DNA of 39,843 nt, taken from Flavobacteriaceae bacterium (GTDB taxonomy: Bacteria > Bacteroidota > Bacteroidia > Flavobacteriales > Flavobacteriaceae). The notes beneath the pieces were generated by a model, which did not search any database, had not been told where the DNA came from, and was given only the letters and a program-made list of their open reading frames with translations. Position 1 is the stretch's first letter; each line of letters begins with the position of its first letter. The position numbers and the translations under genes were made by a program. Location: the NCBI GenBank assembly GCA_002723295.1, contig PBNP01000016.1, forward strand, positions 1 to 39,843, read 5' to 3'. This document shows positions 16,272-24,868 of this stretch, piece by piece.

Positions 16272-16293
16272 CTTTTTGTAAAATTACAAAAAG
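16272..16293. promoter_or_regulatory. perfect 10-bp inverted repeat immediately upstream of dut
   Basis: CTTTTTGTAA (16272-16281) and TTACAAAAAG (16284-16293) are exact inverted repeats with only AA between them, 7 bases from the dut start codon. On the dut strand the centre also reads TAATTTTA, one mismatch from the -7 consensus, with a TTTG 17 bases upstream (16304-16307 region). The site may therefore be an operator overlapping a promoter, or a leader hairpin that covers the translation start. There is no T-run to mark a terminator for the ATP synthase genes beyond the dyad itself. Confidence 0.5.
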
Positions 16294-16368
16294 AGTACAT
16301 TATCAAACCTCTAATCATTTTTAATTTTATTAGTTTATTGATTTTAAATCCTTTTATAAAAAATCTTT

Positions 16369-17232
16369 TTAATTTTTTAAAGCTTCCGCCCCTCCAACAA
16401 TTTCTAAAATTTCATTTGTGATTGAAGCTTGGCGAGCTTTATTATATGAAAGCTTAAGCTGATCCCTAAGTTCTTTTGCGTTATCTGTTGCTTTATGCAT
16501 AGCTGTCATTCTTGCACCATGCTCACTTGCCAAGGAGTCTTTGAGTGCTTTTAAAAGCTGTATTCTTAGTGCTTTTGGAAGTAAGTTTTTCATGATTTCG
16601 TCTTTGGAAGGCTCAAAAATATAATCAATAATAGCGGTTTCTTCCTCTTGATTTTCATTAGAAACAATGGGAAGAAAAGATTCAATTGTAACAATTTGTG
16701 TGGCAGCATTCTTAAATCGATTGTAAATTATTTTTACTTTATCAAATTTTCCGTTTTCGAAATCTAACATTATTGAATCAGCAATTTTAGAAACTGTATT
16801 ATGGGTCAAGTTATCATAAATAGCATCGTGTGAACTATTCAAATTATTGCCTTTTGATAAAATGTCAGTTCCCTTTTTTCCAATAGACATAATAGAAACA
16901 TCATTTTCATTCTTATCATTTTGAATTTCTTTAACGACTTTTATAATTGATGAATTAAATGCTCCACAAAGCCCACGGTTTGAAGTTATAGCGATAATTA
17001 AAGTTTTATTAGTAGAACGGATTACAGCATATGGATTGTCTTCCATTTTCTCAAAAGAATTATTTAAATTCTTAATGAGTTCCGTTAATTTATTTGAATA
17101 AGGTCTCATCTGTAAAATAGCATCGGTTGCTTTTTTTAGTTTAGCAGCAGATACCATTTTCATAGCACTAGTAATTTGCATGGTTGAAGAGACCGATGCT
17201 ATTCTGTTTCTTATTTCTTTAAGATTGGACAT
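16369..17232 (-). CDS. atpG: ATP synthase F1 subunit gamma
   Basis: 287 residues. The N-terminal helix MSNLKEIRNRIASVSSTMQITSAMKMVSAAKL and the C-terminal helix ending NEILEIVGGAEAL are the coiled-coil rotor shaft. TSNRGLCGAFNS is the conserved strand of the central domain. Gamma is the rotating stalk that couples the c-ring to the catalytic alpha3beta3 head. It is the last atp gene of the cluster, 9 bases after atpA. atpD and atpC are not next to it, as is usual in Flavobacteriia. Confidence 0.96.
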   Translation of the reverse strand: MSNLKEIRNRIASVSSTMQITSAMKMVSAAKLKKATDAILQMRPYSNKLTELIKNLNNSFEKMEDNPYAVIRSTNKTLIIAITSNRGLCGAFNSSIIKVVKEIQNDKNENDVSIMSIGKKGTDILSKGNNLNSSHDAIYDNLTHNTVSKIADSIMLDFENGKFDKVKIIYNRFKNAATQIVTIESFLPIVSNENQEEETAIIDYIFEPSKDEIMKNLLPKALRIQLLKALKDSLASEHGARMTAMHKATDNAKELRDQLKLSYNKARQASITNEILEIVGGAEALKN

Positions 17233-17241
17233 TATTTAGAC

Positions 17242-18819
17242 TTATTCAAATTGACTAGAAACAGCTTTAGCAGATGCATTTAGATTATCCAACCCATCAT
17301 CAGTTAACTTTCCTGACTTAAGTTCAAGTAAAGTTTTCTGGTGGTTTTTACGCAAATACTCCAAAAAATTTATTTCAAAATCTTTTACCTTGTTCACAGG
17401 AACAGATTTAAGTAAGTTTTTTGAGCCTGCATATATAATAGCAATTTGTTCCTCAACTTTAAAAGGGTCATTTTGTGCTTGCTTTAAAATCTCCACATTT
17501 CTTTTTCCTTTTTCTATAACATTAAGTGTTGCCGCATCAAGATCTGAACCAAATTTTGCAAAGGCCTCTAATTCTCTATATTGAGCTTGATCCAGTTTTA
17601 AAGTTCCAGCAACCTTTTTCATTGATTTAACCTGAGCTGAACCACCAACGCGAGAAACTGATATTCCAACATTAATAGCAGGTCTTATACCTGAATTAAA
17701 TAAATCAGATTCAAGAAAAATTTGTCCATCAGTTATCGAAATAACATTTGTAGGTATATAGGCAGACACATCACCAGCTTGAGTTTCTATTATAGGAAGT
17801 GCAGTTAATGATCCCCCTCCTTTAACCTTATTTTTTATAGATTCAGGTAAGTCATTCATTCCTGATGCAATCTTATCATCAGAAATAACTTTTGCTGCTC
17901 TTTCTAACAACCTAGAATGGAGGTAAAAAACATCGCCTGGATATGCCTCTCTTCCAGGAGGTCTTCTAAGTAATAATGAAACTTCTCGGTAAGCAACTGC
18001 TTGTTTAGACAAATCATCATAAATTATCAATGCTGGTCGTCCAGTATCTCTGAAATATTCTCCTATGGCTGCTCCCGCAAAAGGGGCATATACTTGCATA
18101 GGGGCCGGGTCGGATGCGTTAGCTGCAACTATTGTAGTATAAGCAAGCGCGCCTCTTTCTTCTAATATTCTTGAAATTCCAGCGACAGTTGAAGCTTTTT
18201 GGCCAATGGCAACATATATACAATAAACAGGTTCCCCTGCATCATAAAATTCTTTTTGATTTAAAATTGTATCAATACAAACTGTAGTTTTACCCGTTTG
18301 CCTATCTCCAATTACTAACTCTCTTTGCCCTCTGCCAATTGGAATCATCGCATCTATAGATTTTATGCCTGTTTGTAAGGGCTCGTTAACAGGTTGACGA
18401 AAAATAACTCCTGGCGCTTTTCGTTCTAAAGGCATCTTATAAAGCTTGCTTTTAATTTCACCTTTACCATCAATTGGATCCCCTAAAGCATTAACAACCC
18501 TTCCAACAATTTCTTCTCCAACATTTATTGAAGCAATTTGCTGTGTTCGCTTTACTGTATCTCCCTCTTTAATTGCTTTAGATGATCCCAATAAAACAAT
18601 TCCAACATTATCTTGCTCTAAGTTTAGAACCATTCCTTCTAGCCCACTTTCAAATGAAACTAATTCGCCATATTGAGCATTAGTTAATCCAAAAACTCTG
18701 GCTATTCCATCTCCTACCTCTAAAACAGTTCCTATTTCATTTAAATCAAGAGAAGATTGGTATCCTTTTAATTGATTTTTCAAAATTGCTGAAACCTCAG
18801 CTGGGTTAACTTCTGCCAT
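17242..18819 (-). CDS. atpA: ATP synthase F1 subunit alpha
   Basis: 525 residues. The P-loop is GDRQTGKTT, followed by [28 protein letters not shown] and the arginine-finger region ([10 protein letters not shown]). The N-terminal crown domain ([14 protein letters not shown]) and the C-terminal helical domain are complete. It is the non-catalytic nucleotide-binding subunit of the F1 head. It lies 11 bases after atpH. Confidence 0.97.
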   Translation of the reverse strand: MAEVNPAEVSAILKNQLKGYQSSLDLNEIGTVLEVGDGIARVFGLTNAQYGELVSFESGLEGMVLNLEQDNVGIVLLGSSKAIKEGDTVKRTQQIASINVGEEIVGRVVNALGDPIDGKGEIKSKLYKMPLERKAPGVIFRQPVNEPLQTGIKSIDAMIPIGRGQRELVIGDRQTGKTTVCIDTILNQKEFYDAGEPVYCIYVAIGQKASTVAGISRILEERGALAYTTIVAANASDPAPMQVYAPFAGAAIGEYFRDTGRPALIIYDDLSKQAVAYREVSLLLRRPPGREAYPGDVFYLHSRLLERAAKVISDDKIASGMNDLPESIKNKVKGGGSLTALPIIETQAGDVSAYIPTNVISITDGQIFLESDLFNSGIRPAINVGISVSRVGGSAQVKSMKKVAGTLKLDQAQYRELEAFAKFGSDLDAATLNVIEKGKRNVEILKQAQNDPFKVEEQIAIIYAGSKNLLKSVPVNKVKDFEINFLEYLRKNHQKTLLELKSGKLTDDGLDNLNASAKAVSSQFE

Positions 18820-18830
18820 AATATTTGAAT

Positions 18831-19382
18831 TTAAGTATTGCTTTGATTTTGATTTAATCTGCTTTTAAGACGTTTTAATTGATTAGCGACACTTCCATTT
18901 AATTGATAATCCCCAATATCTAGAATAAACCCTCCAATTATAGAAGAGTCTATTTTCTTCTCAAGATAGACCTTTGAATTAGTAATTAATTTGGACGTAT
19001 CCAATATCTTGTTTTCTAATGATTCTTCCAAAGGAACTGCTGTAGTAACTTTAGCATAAGCTATTCCTTGTGCTTCTTGAAATAATTTTAAATACACATG
19101 GGCAACATTAGGCAAAATAGATAACCTTTTATTATTAGCAAGTAGTAATAATATTGATTTAGTATCCATATGCAAAGGAGTAATAACTTCTAAAATTATT
19201 TCATGTTTTACATTTGATGGCAAAATTGGATTTAACAAAACCTTTTCCAAATCTTGTAATGTCGATAAATAATAAAGAATTTTTTTAAAATCTTTCTCTA
19301 CAATTGGGGATGTTTTATTTTCCTGAGCATATTCAAGAGAGGCTTTAGCATATCTGTTTGCAGCTCTGTTTGTAACCATCAT
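18831..19382 (-). CDS. atpH: ATP synthase F1 subunit delta
   Basis: 183 residues of the OSCP/delta family: [15 protein letters not shown] at the N-terminus, a helical first domain, and a C-terminal segment with [21 protein letters not shown], the conserved GG..I..GD..DGS-like motif. It ties the peripheral b stalk to the F1 head. The start has two adjacent ATG codons (19382 and 19379). It is 5 bases downstream of atpF. Confidence 0.93.
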   Translation of the reverse strand: MMVTNRAANRYAKASLEYAQENKTSPIVEKDFKKILYYLSTLQDLEKVLLNPILPSNVKHEIILEVITPLHMDTKSILLLLANNKRLSILPNVAHVYLKLFQEAQGIAYAKVTTAVPLEESLENKILDTSKLITNSKVYLEKKIDSSIIGGFILDIGDYQLNGSVANQLKRLKSRLNQNQSNT

Positions 19383-19387
19383 TAAAT

Positions 19388-19885
19388 CTAAATATTTGTT
19401 TCTTTTAGTAATGTTTGAACAAATTTGCTTTGTTTCTCTTTGTTGTCAAGCTCTGATTTTAAAATCTTTTCTGCCATTTCAACAGAAATATCTGCTACCT
19501 TTCCTTTTAACTCAATAATTGCAGATCTTTTTTCACCCTCAATAGTCTCATGAGCTTGTCTTATAATTTTATCTGCAGCTTCTTTCGCTTGACGTTTAGC
19601 GTCATCAACAATTCTTGAGCTGGTTTGTTGTGCTTCTTTTAAAAGAGCTTCTTTCTCAGCTCGTGCCTTTTTAATGATACCCTGATTTTCTTTATTTAAG
19701 GTTTCCATTTCTTTTCTAGCTTTTTCAGCTGAAGATAGTGCTTCTTTTATATAGGTTTCCCTTTCGTTTACAGCATCAAGAATTGGTTTCCAGGCAAATT
19801 TTTTCAATAAAAAAATTAATCCAACAAAGATTAATAGTTGCCAAAAAAATAAACCGAAAGAAAACTCATTAATTAATTTTTCCAT
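19388..19885 (-). CDS. atpF: ATP synthase F0 subunit b
   Basis: 165 residues: an N-terminal membrane helix (about 9-27; FGLFFWQLLIFVGLIFLLKKF) followed by a long charged helix (about 35-160) that dimerises as the peripheral stalk. KKFAWKPILDAVNERE after the membrane segment is typical of subunit b. It is 35 bases downstream of atpE. Confidence 0.94.
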   Translation of the reverse strand: MEKLINEFSFGLFFWQLLIFVGLIFLLKKFAWKPILDAVNERETYIKEALSSAEKARKEMETLNKENQGIIKKARAEKEALLKEAQQTSSRIVDDAKRQAKEAADKIIRQAHETIEGEKRSAIIELKGKVADISVEMAEKILKSELDNKEKQSKFVQTLLKETNI

Positions 19886-19920
19886 TTATTATTAAATTAA
19901 ACTCTATTCTATTGTCCTAA

Positions 19921-20112
19921 TTATAGAACAAACATTGCGGCGAAGCCTATCCCCTCAACAAGAGCTGCTAAGATTAAAGCTGCTGTTTGTATTTTTCCAT
20001 AAGCATCTGGTTGTCGTCCTATAGCTTCCATAGCTCCTCTTCCAACTCCACCTATTCCAATACCTACTCCAATTACTATTAAGCCTCCTCCTACTATTGC
20101 CGGAATTTCCAT
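19921..20112 (-). CDS. atpE: ATP synthase F0 subunit c
   Basis: 63 residues forming a two-helix hairpin: a glycine-rich first helix (GVGIGIGGVGRG), the polar loop R33-Q34-P35, and a second helix with the ion-binding carboxylate E53 in ALVEGIGF. The residue after E53 is Gly rather than Ser/Thr and the first helix lacks the Na+-type Gln, so proton coupling is the likely mode. It lies 46 bases downstream of atpB. Confidence 0.95.
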   Translation of the reverse strand: MEIPAIVGGGLIVIGVGIGIGGVGRGAMEAIGRQPDAYGKIQTAALILAALVEGIGFAAMFVL

Positions 20113-20158
20113 ATTTATAAATTATTTAATTAAACATTCATTTTAAATTATGATCTTA

Positions 20159-21229
20159 TTAATGATCATGTTCTTCAACAGCAAAGCCAAAATACAATGC
20201 TGACAAAATTGTAAAAATATATGCCTGTAAAAGTGCAACTAATATTTCAATTATTGAAATAAAAAAAGCTAACATAAAAGATAAACTTGATCCTATTAGG
20301 TTCCTAAAAATAAATATCATAGAAATTAATGTCATCATGACAATATGACCCGCTGATATGTTTGCATATAATCTAATCATCAATGTAAACGGCTTGATAA
20401 AAACTCCTAATAATTCTATTGGTGCCATTATTATTTTCATTGGCAAGGGCATTCCAGGCATCCAAAAAATGTGTTTCCAATAGTCTTTTGTTCCACTTAC
20501 AGTTGTTATAATAAAGGTTAATAATGCTAAGCAAAAAGTTACAGCGATATTTCCTGTAACATTTATCCCCAATGGAGTTAATCCAATGATATTACAAAAC
20601 CAAATAAAGAAAAATACGGTTAAAAGAAAACTCATGTACTTTTTATATTTTTTTTGCCCAATATTTGGAATGGCTATTTCATCTCTTATATATAAAACTA
20701 TTGGCTCAAAAAACCTTCCAATACCACTAGCCATCATCTTGTTTTTTTTATATGACACAGCTAAGTTTCTAAATAAAACAAACATTAATATAGAAACTAA
20801 TAGTATACTTACTACTCCTTTGGTCATAGAAAAATCAACTGGAGATTTGTTTGCAACATGATTATTCTTGTCGTAAAAAATCGTTCCTGATGAATCTGTT
20901 TTATAAATTTTATTGTGATATAATTTGTAATAATTTTCTCCAACTTGAACTATGCTTTTACCATGATTTAGTTTAGATGAAGAAAAAACAACTAAGCCTT
21001 TGTCCCATAAAAGCACAGGCAGAGGAACCCCAACATATACTTTAGCCCCATCATCTTTAGTATAGCTTAATAAGTTAAAATCATATGAATCTAATACATG
21101 GTGGTTTATATACTCTTTTATTTCTTTTTCTAATTCATCCTTGTCTTTTTCTAAAACATTTGAAAAAGCATTATAAGAATTAATCAGCCCTACTAAAATT
21201 ATAAGTTTTATGGTTATTGATTTTACCAT
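20159..21229 (-). CDS. atpB: ATP synthase F0 subunit a
   Basis: 356 residues. A signal-peptide-like N-terminus and a long periplasmic region (about 22-130) precede the membrane domain, an extension typical of Bacteroidota. The membrane half contains the essential arginine in PFTLMIRLYANISAGH and ends in the conserved GFAVEEHDH-type tail. It forms the proton half-channels next to the c-ring. An exact -7 element lies 25 bases ahead of the ATG, so the core atp genes may have an internal promoter in addition to read-through from porW/sprE. Confidence 0.95.
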   Translation of the reverse strand: MVKSITIKLIILVGLINSYNAFSNVLEKDKDELEKEIKEYINHHVLDSYDFNLLSYTKDDGAKVYVGVPLPVLLWDKGLVVFSSSKLNHGKSIVQVGENYYKLYHNKIYKTDSSGTIFYDKNNHVANKSPVDFSMTKGVVSILLVSILMFVLFRNLAVSYKKNKMMASGIGRFFEPIVLYIRDEIAIPNIGQKKYKKYMSFLLTVFFFIWFCNIIGLTPLGINVTGNIAVTFCLALLTFIITTVSGTKDYWKHIFWMPGMPLPMKIIMAPIELLGVFIKPFTLMIRLYANISAGHIVMMTLISMIFIFRNLIGSSLSFMLAFFISIIEILVALLQAYIFTILSALYFGFAVEEHDH

Positions 21230-21253
21230 TAAATCTATTTGGTGTTAGATTTG

Positions 21254-21261
21254 CAAATGTA
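21254..21261 (-). promoter_or_regulatory. Bacteroidota -7 element (TACATTTG) ahead of atpB
   Basis: The plus strand reads CAAATGTA, an exact reverse complement of TAnnTTTG, 24 bases upstream of the atpB start. No clear -33 is seen. It overlaps a small palindrome ATTTGCAAAT (21249-21258). Confidence 0.4.
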
Positions 21262-21312
21262 ATGCATTAACCTATAAAATAAAATCGTAAAATATAAATT
21301 CTTTTTGAATAA

Positions 21313-21672
21313 TTATATTAAAGTTTTAAATGAATCAATTTCAATTATCAACCCTATAAAATATGGGATAAAAAAAATCATAAATTCTTTGTGCTCTAAT
21401 ATTGAGTCTTGATAAAAAACAGGATAAAAATAAATAAAGTAAACTAAAAACTTTATAATAATGGTTAAGGAAAATATTATAAGAAGATTATGTTTTTTTT
21501 TAAAACTCCATAAAAGGATATACGCTATTAATACAAGTAAAAAATTTATCAAATAGCTTTTAAATAATATTGCTTTTTCTATATAATTATAGACTGCCCA
21601 ATAATGAAAAATCAAAATTATTACCATAGCAAAAAATGCCTTTAATGAAAATGCTATAATAGCCTGCTTCAT
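21313..21672 (-). CDS. small membrane protein between atpZ and atpB
   Basis: 119 residues with four hydrophobic segments (about 7-27, 35-56, 62-82 and 96-115). Its place between atpZ and atpB is where Flavobacteriia keep a small uncharacterised membrane protein, and where other bacteria have AtpI. I infer a role in F0 assembly or c-ring formation from position only; no motif proves it. It follows atpZ after 5 bases, so it is co-transcribed. Confidence 0.7.
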   Translation of the reverse strand: MKQAIIAFSLKAFFAMVIILIFHYWAVYNYIEKAILFKSYLINFLLVLIAYILLWSFKKKHNLLIIFSLTIIIKFLVYFIYFYPVFYQDSILEHKEFMIFFIPYFIGLIIEIDSFKTLI

Positions 21673-21677
21673 TTTCT

Positions 21678-21881
21678 CTACTTTATTCTTTTAGATTGAT
21701 TATATATCAGAAATAAAATGACTCCTATTCCCAATATTGCGAAAATCAAAGAGAATAAATTTTCTCCTGAATTGTATGTTAAGTCAAGGTAAATTCCGGC
21801 TTTCACGGAAAAATATATTATAATTGCAATCTGAAAAAAAAGACTAGAAAAAACTAACCATTTATTAGGCTGTTTTTTCAT
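21678..21881 (-). CDS. atpZ: AtpZ/AtpI family protein
   Basis: 67 residues, two membrane helices (about 8-30 and 41-62) joined by a short loop containing GIYLDLTYNSGENLFS, where an Asp-rich turn follows the first helix as in AtpZ. The family is linked to ion supply or assembly of ATP synthase. Its first 17 bases overlap the 3' end of the bactofilin gene, so translation is likely coupled. Confidence 0.8.
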   Translation of the reverse strand: MKKQPNKWLVFSSLFFQIAIIIYFSVKAGIYLDLTYNSGENLFSLIFAILGIGVILFLIYNQSKRIK

Positions 21882-22260
21882 GAGATTTTGAAAACTTAGA
21901 TAATGATTTGATTTGGTTTTCTTTTTCTGACTTCATTGAACAGTTTGCATTAAAATGAGCACCAGACTCAACTATTAATTTGCCTATAACGACTTCTCCT
22001 TCAATTTTAGATGATGATTTCAAAAAAAGATTATTTTTTACGGAAAGATTTCCTTTAACTTCTCCTTCTATATCTGCATTCTCACAATTTATTTTCCCAA
22101 CAATTTTTCCCTCTTTTCCAATAATTAACTTCCCTGAAGTTCTAATACTCCCCTCCAGTATCCCGTCTATTCTAAAATCAGATTCAGAAATAATATCTCC
22201 TGTAAGCTTAGTTGAAGGTTCAATTCTGCTATATTGTCCGTTCATTTCTGTATTTTTCAT
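21865..22260 (-). CDS. bactofilin (polymer-forming cytoskeletal protein)
   Basis: 131 residues. The core is a run of short beta-helix turns: STKLTGDIISESDFRIDGILEGSI, then GKLIIGKEGKIVGKINCENADIEGEVKGNL. This periodic hydrophobic/Gly pattern is diagnostic of the bactofilin domain (about 18-105), flanked by short disordered tails. Bactofilins polymerise without nucleotide and scaffold envelope machines. It lies 3 bases after porW/sprE and overlaps atpZ by 17 bases; this neighbourhood is shared among Flavobacteriia. Confidence 0.88.
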   Translation of the reverse strand: MKNTEMNGQYSRIEPSTKLTGDIISESDFRIDGILEGSIRTSGKLIIGKEGKIVGKINCENADIEGEVKGNLSVKNNLFLKSSSKIEGEVVIGKLIVESGAHFNANCSMKSEKENQIKSLSKFSKSHEKTA

Positions 22261-22263
22261 AGT

Positions 22264-24732
22264 TTATTCTTTTACCCTATCCCATGTCTTGTTTATAAAA
22301 AGCTTGCGATATTGGGATGACAAAGCTACAAAATTATTTGTATCTAATAGTCTTGTAATGTACATTGGTAATTTACTTTTGATTTTTTTAATAGTATCCC
22401 TACTTTTTATACCATGAATAACAATAAATTGATATTCATTATTATATAAATCATTTGTTATTTTCCAGTCATCATTTTTTAAAGGAATTATGTTAGCTTT
22501 TAAACTATCTATTAAATCTTTTGTGAAAATTTCTTCTTTATCTTTTATTGGAAAAACCCATTTAAACTCGACTAGTTTCTTGGTGTTTTCTTTAAATTTT
22601 GTTTCACTAAATAAAATATCAGATTTTGCCTTTTCTGCGCTTAAACTATTAGGAAATTCTTTAATTAATTCTTCCAATGTTTGTTTCCAAATTGTTTTTC
22701 CATAAAGTCTTCCTAAAATTTGTGCTTTTAATAAAGTTGCCTTAGGTCCCCATTCAGTTGGAATTAATACTAATTCAACTTCATTTAGTAAGGTTAAAGC
22801 TTCTTTGTGTTTCCCACTTAAATATTTTTTTATTACTCTATTATAAATAGCTTTAGGTGTTTTAAGCTCATTAACATCAAAATTTTCTGGATCCAATAAC
22901 ACCTTCGAATAAGGACTATATGGAAACTCCTTAATCAACTTGTTTTTGTATTTATTTGCCTTTTGAGTTGAATCTACAAGATAAATTTTGTATAAATGAT
23001 AAAGTGCTGGAGAAACAAAAATACTATCTGCTTTTTCCTCAATCAAATAACTAAAATTTTTAACTGCTAAATCTTTCTCCTTATATTTTTCCTTGTATAT
23101 TAATCCTAATTTTAATGTGGCTTGGTGCTTTTGTTGAATTAAACTATCAATTATACTTAATGATGTTGGTATTTGATTCATATAAAATTCAACTGATTCA
23201 AACTCCAAAACTGGAAAATTAAATCCTTTATTGTTTGTTTTTTGTTTAGGTTTTTCAGCGCTTAATTTTACCTGAACTTTATTTCTCCAATTATCTATGT
23301 TTGGTCTTTTTCCCCATAAAGAAGCAAAAGATTGCTTGCCTTTTAAAAGAATTTCAGGATTATAGAAATAAAATTCTGGTGGCTTTTTAGTTCCAAACTT
23401 AATTAACCCTTTTCTGTTTTTTTTATCATTTTCAATTTTTAAAAGAGCTTCTCTTCTTTTATTTAATAGAAAGTCTTCAAAAAATTTTATTTGTTCTTTT
23501 TTGGAAAGCGAAAGTAACTTTAACATACTATCACTCTTTCTAAACTGGTTTTCAAAAAACAAAATATCCGATAAATTATCTCGTTCTCTTTGAGTCTTTT
23601 TTTTAATTAAACTCTCTTGTGGAAGCAATATTAGCAGACTATCTAAATAACTGCCAGCAAGTAAATACTTTTTGTTTTTGAAGTTTAAATCAGCAAGGTC
23701 TCTATAATTTTTTTGTTGAGTAAACAAATCAATTTTTGGGCTCTTCAAAGATTTTTTAAGATACATTTTTACTAAGCTGTCTTCTCCCTTAGATTTAAAG
23801 TGCATTCCTATTGACCGATTTATCGTATGTGAAAAAGGCTTGTTTTCATAAACTTCTAAAAGTTCCTTTGCTGGATTGACAAATTCAGTTTCATGTATTT
23901 TATTTGAAATATTTAAAGAATTTATTTTAGCGTTTATCCAAAAATTTCTTGGTGCTTTCCAGTTTAATTCTACAATAGAGTTGTAATAAGATAATGCTGA
24001 ATCTTTGTTTGATAAATTTTCATGCAATTGACCAGCAATATAAGAATACCTAATTTTTTGATCTAACTTTTTATCATGTTTAGCCGCTCTTGATATATAT
24101 ATGACTGCTGAATCTAGTTTATTAAGATTGATAAATGCTTGAGCCACCGTAGCATTGGCCTTTGCAAATAATGGGTTTTTATAAATCAATTGTCTTGCTA
24201 AAGGCCTTAAATTATTTATTGCTATTTGATTATTTTGCAAACGAATGTTTGTTTTTTCTCTCCATATTCTTCCTTCAATAAAAATTAAAGGATCATTATA
24301 ATTATCCAACAGAAAATTAAATGCTTCTATCGCTGGAAAAAAACGTCTGTCATAATATCTAGCTTTCCCCAAAAGTAAATATGCATCATCAATTTCAGTG
24401 TTTTTTTGAATTCCATCAAAATTCATTGAACGCATTTGTATCGCTTTTACAGCCTTATCCTCTGCTTTTTGAAAGCCTGGAACTATAGTATTATTGTCGA
24501 AATTCTCGCCGCTTAGTAAAATAGGATCCGTCTCTAAAATCTCATAAAAATTGTCTTGAATTGTAGTCTCCAAAATTGTTTCTCCAATTTTAAGCGCCTC
24601 TTTACCATTAAATAAGACGTTGTATTTTGTATTTAAACTATGGTATTGCCTATTTATAAAACGGTCCTTTTGAGGAGAACAACAGAGTGTAACAACTGCA
24701 AAGATGGCTAAATAAAAAATTTGTTTAAACAT
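22264..24732 (-). CDS. type IX secretion / gliding lipoprotein, PorW/SprE type
   Basis: 822 residues. A lipobox (VTLCC, Cys17 or Cys18) leads into the family opening RFINRQYHSLNTKYNVLFNGKEALKIGE, very like SprE/PorW. Helical TPR-like repeats follow (about 110-480, with DDAYLLLGKARYYDRRFFPAIEAFNFLL), and a second helical block (about 540-720) comes after an FYNPE region. SprE/PorW is a periplasmic-facing outer-membrane lipoprotein needed for type IX secretion and gliding, thought to link the ring and trans-envelope parts. It is the first gene of the minus-strand block that continues into bactofilin and the atp genes, and is divergent from the reductase. Confidence 0.85.
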   Translation of the reverse strand: MFKQIFYLAIFAVVTLCCSPQKDRFINRQYHSLNTKYNVLFNGKEALKIGETILETTIQDNFYEILETDPILLSGENFDNNTIVPGFQKAEDKAVKAIQMRSMNFDGIQKNTEIDDAYLLLGKARYYDRRFFPAIEAFNFLLDNYNDPLIFIEGRIWREKTNIRLQNNQIAINNLRPLARQLIYKNPLFAKANATVAQAFINLNKLDSAVIYISRAAKHDKKLDQKIRYSYIAGQLHENLSNKDSALSYYNSIVELNWKAPRNFWINAKINSLNISNKIHETEFVNPAKELLEVYENKPFSHTINRSIGMHFKSKGEDSLVKMYLKKSLKSPKIDLFTQQKNYRDLADLNFKNKKYLLAGSYLDSLLILLPQESLIKKKTQRERDNLSDILFFENQFRKSDSMLKLLSLSKKEQIKFFEDFLLNKRREALLKIENDKKNRKGLIKFGTKKPPEFYFYNPEILLKGKQSFASLWGKRPNIDNWRNKVQVKLSAEKPKQKTNNKGFNFPVLEFESVEFYMNQIPTSLSIIDSLIQQKHQATLKLGLIYKEKYKEKDLAVKNFSYLIEEKADSIFVSPALYHLYKIYLVDSTQKANKYKNKLIKEFPYSPYSKVLLDPENFDVNELKTPKAIYNRVIKKYLSGKHKEALTLLNEVELVLIPTEWGPKATLLKAQILGRLYGKTIWKQTLEELIKEFPNSLSAEKAKSDILFSETKFKENTKKLVEFKWVFPIKDKEEIFTKDLIDSLKANIIPLKNDDWKITNDLYNNEYQFIVIHGIKSRDTIKKIKSKLPMYITRLLDTNNFVALSSQYRKLFINKTWDRVKE

Positions 24733-24827
24733 AGGTCTTTATTAAAAACACAACTTATTCATAATAACTATAAAAGAAGAGTTTTAGTATTTGTTTTTTT
24801 AAATAAAAGAAAAATTATTTTTTTAGC

Positions 24828-24860
24828 TTTGTGATTTTTATGCCCTCTTTTCTATTTTTG
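24828..24860 (+). promoter_or_regulatory. reductase promoter (TTTG - 21 bp - TATTTTTG)
   Basis: TTTG at 24828-24831 and an exact TATTTTTG at 24853-24860 are spaced by 21 bases; the ATG follows 8 bases later, so the leader is very short. Confidence 0.6.
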
Positions 24861-24868
24861 ATTAAATA

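Noticed and set aside
21980-22417. 145-codon plus-strand frame opposite bactofilin and the porW/sprE end
   Set aside because: It spans two well-supported minus-strand genes and has low-complexity Ser/Pro/Ile composition typical of a shadow frame.
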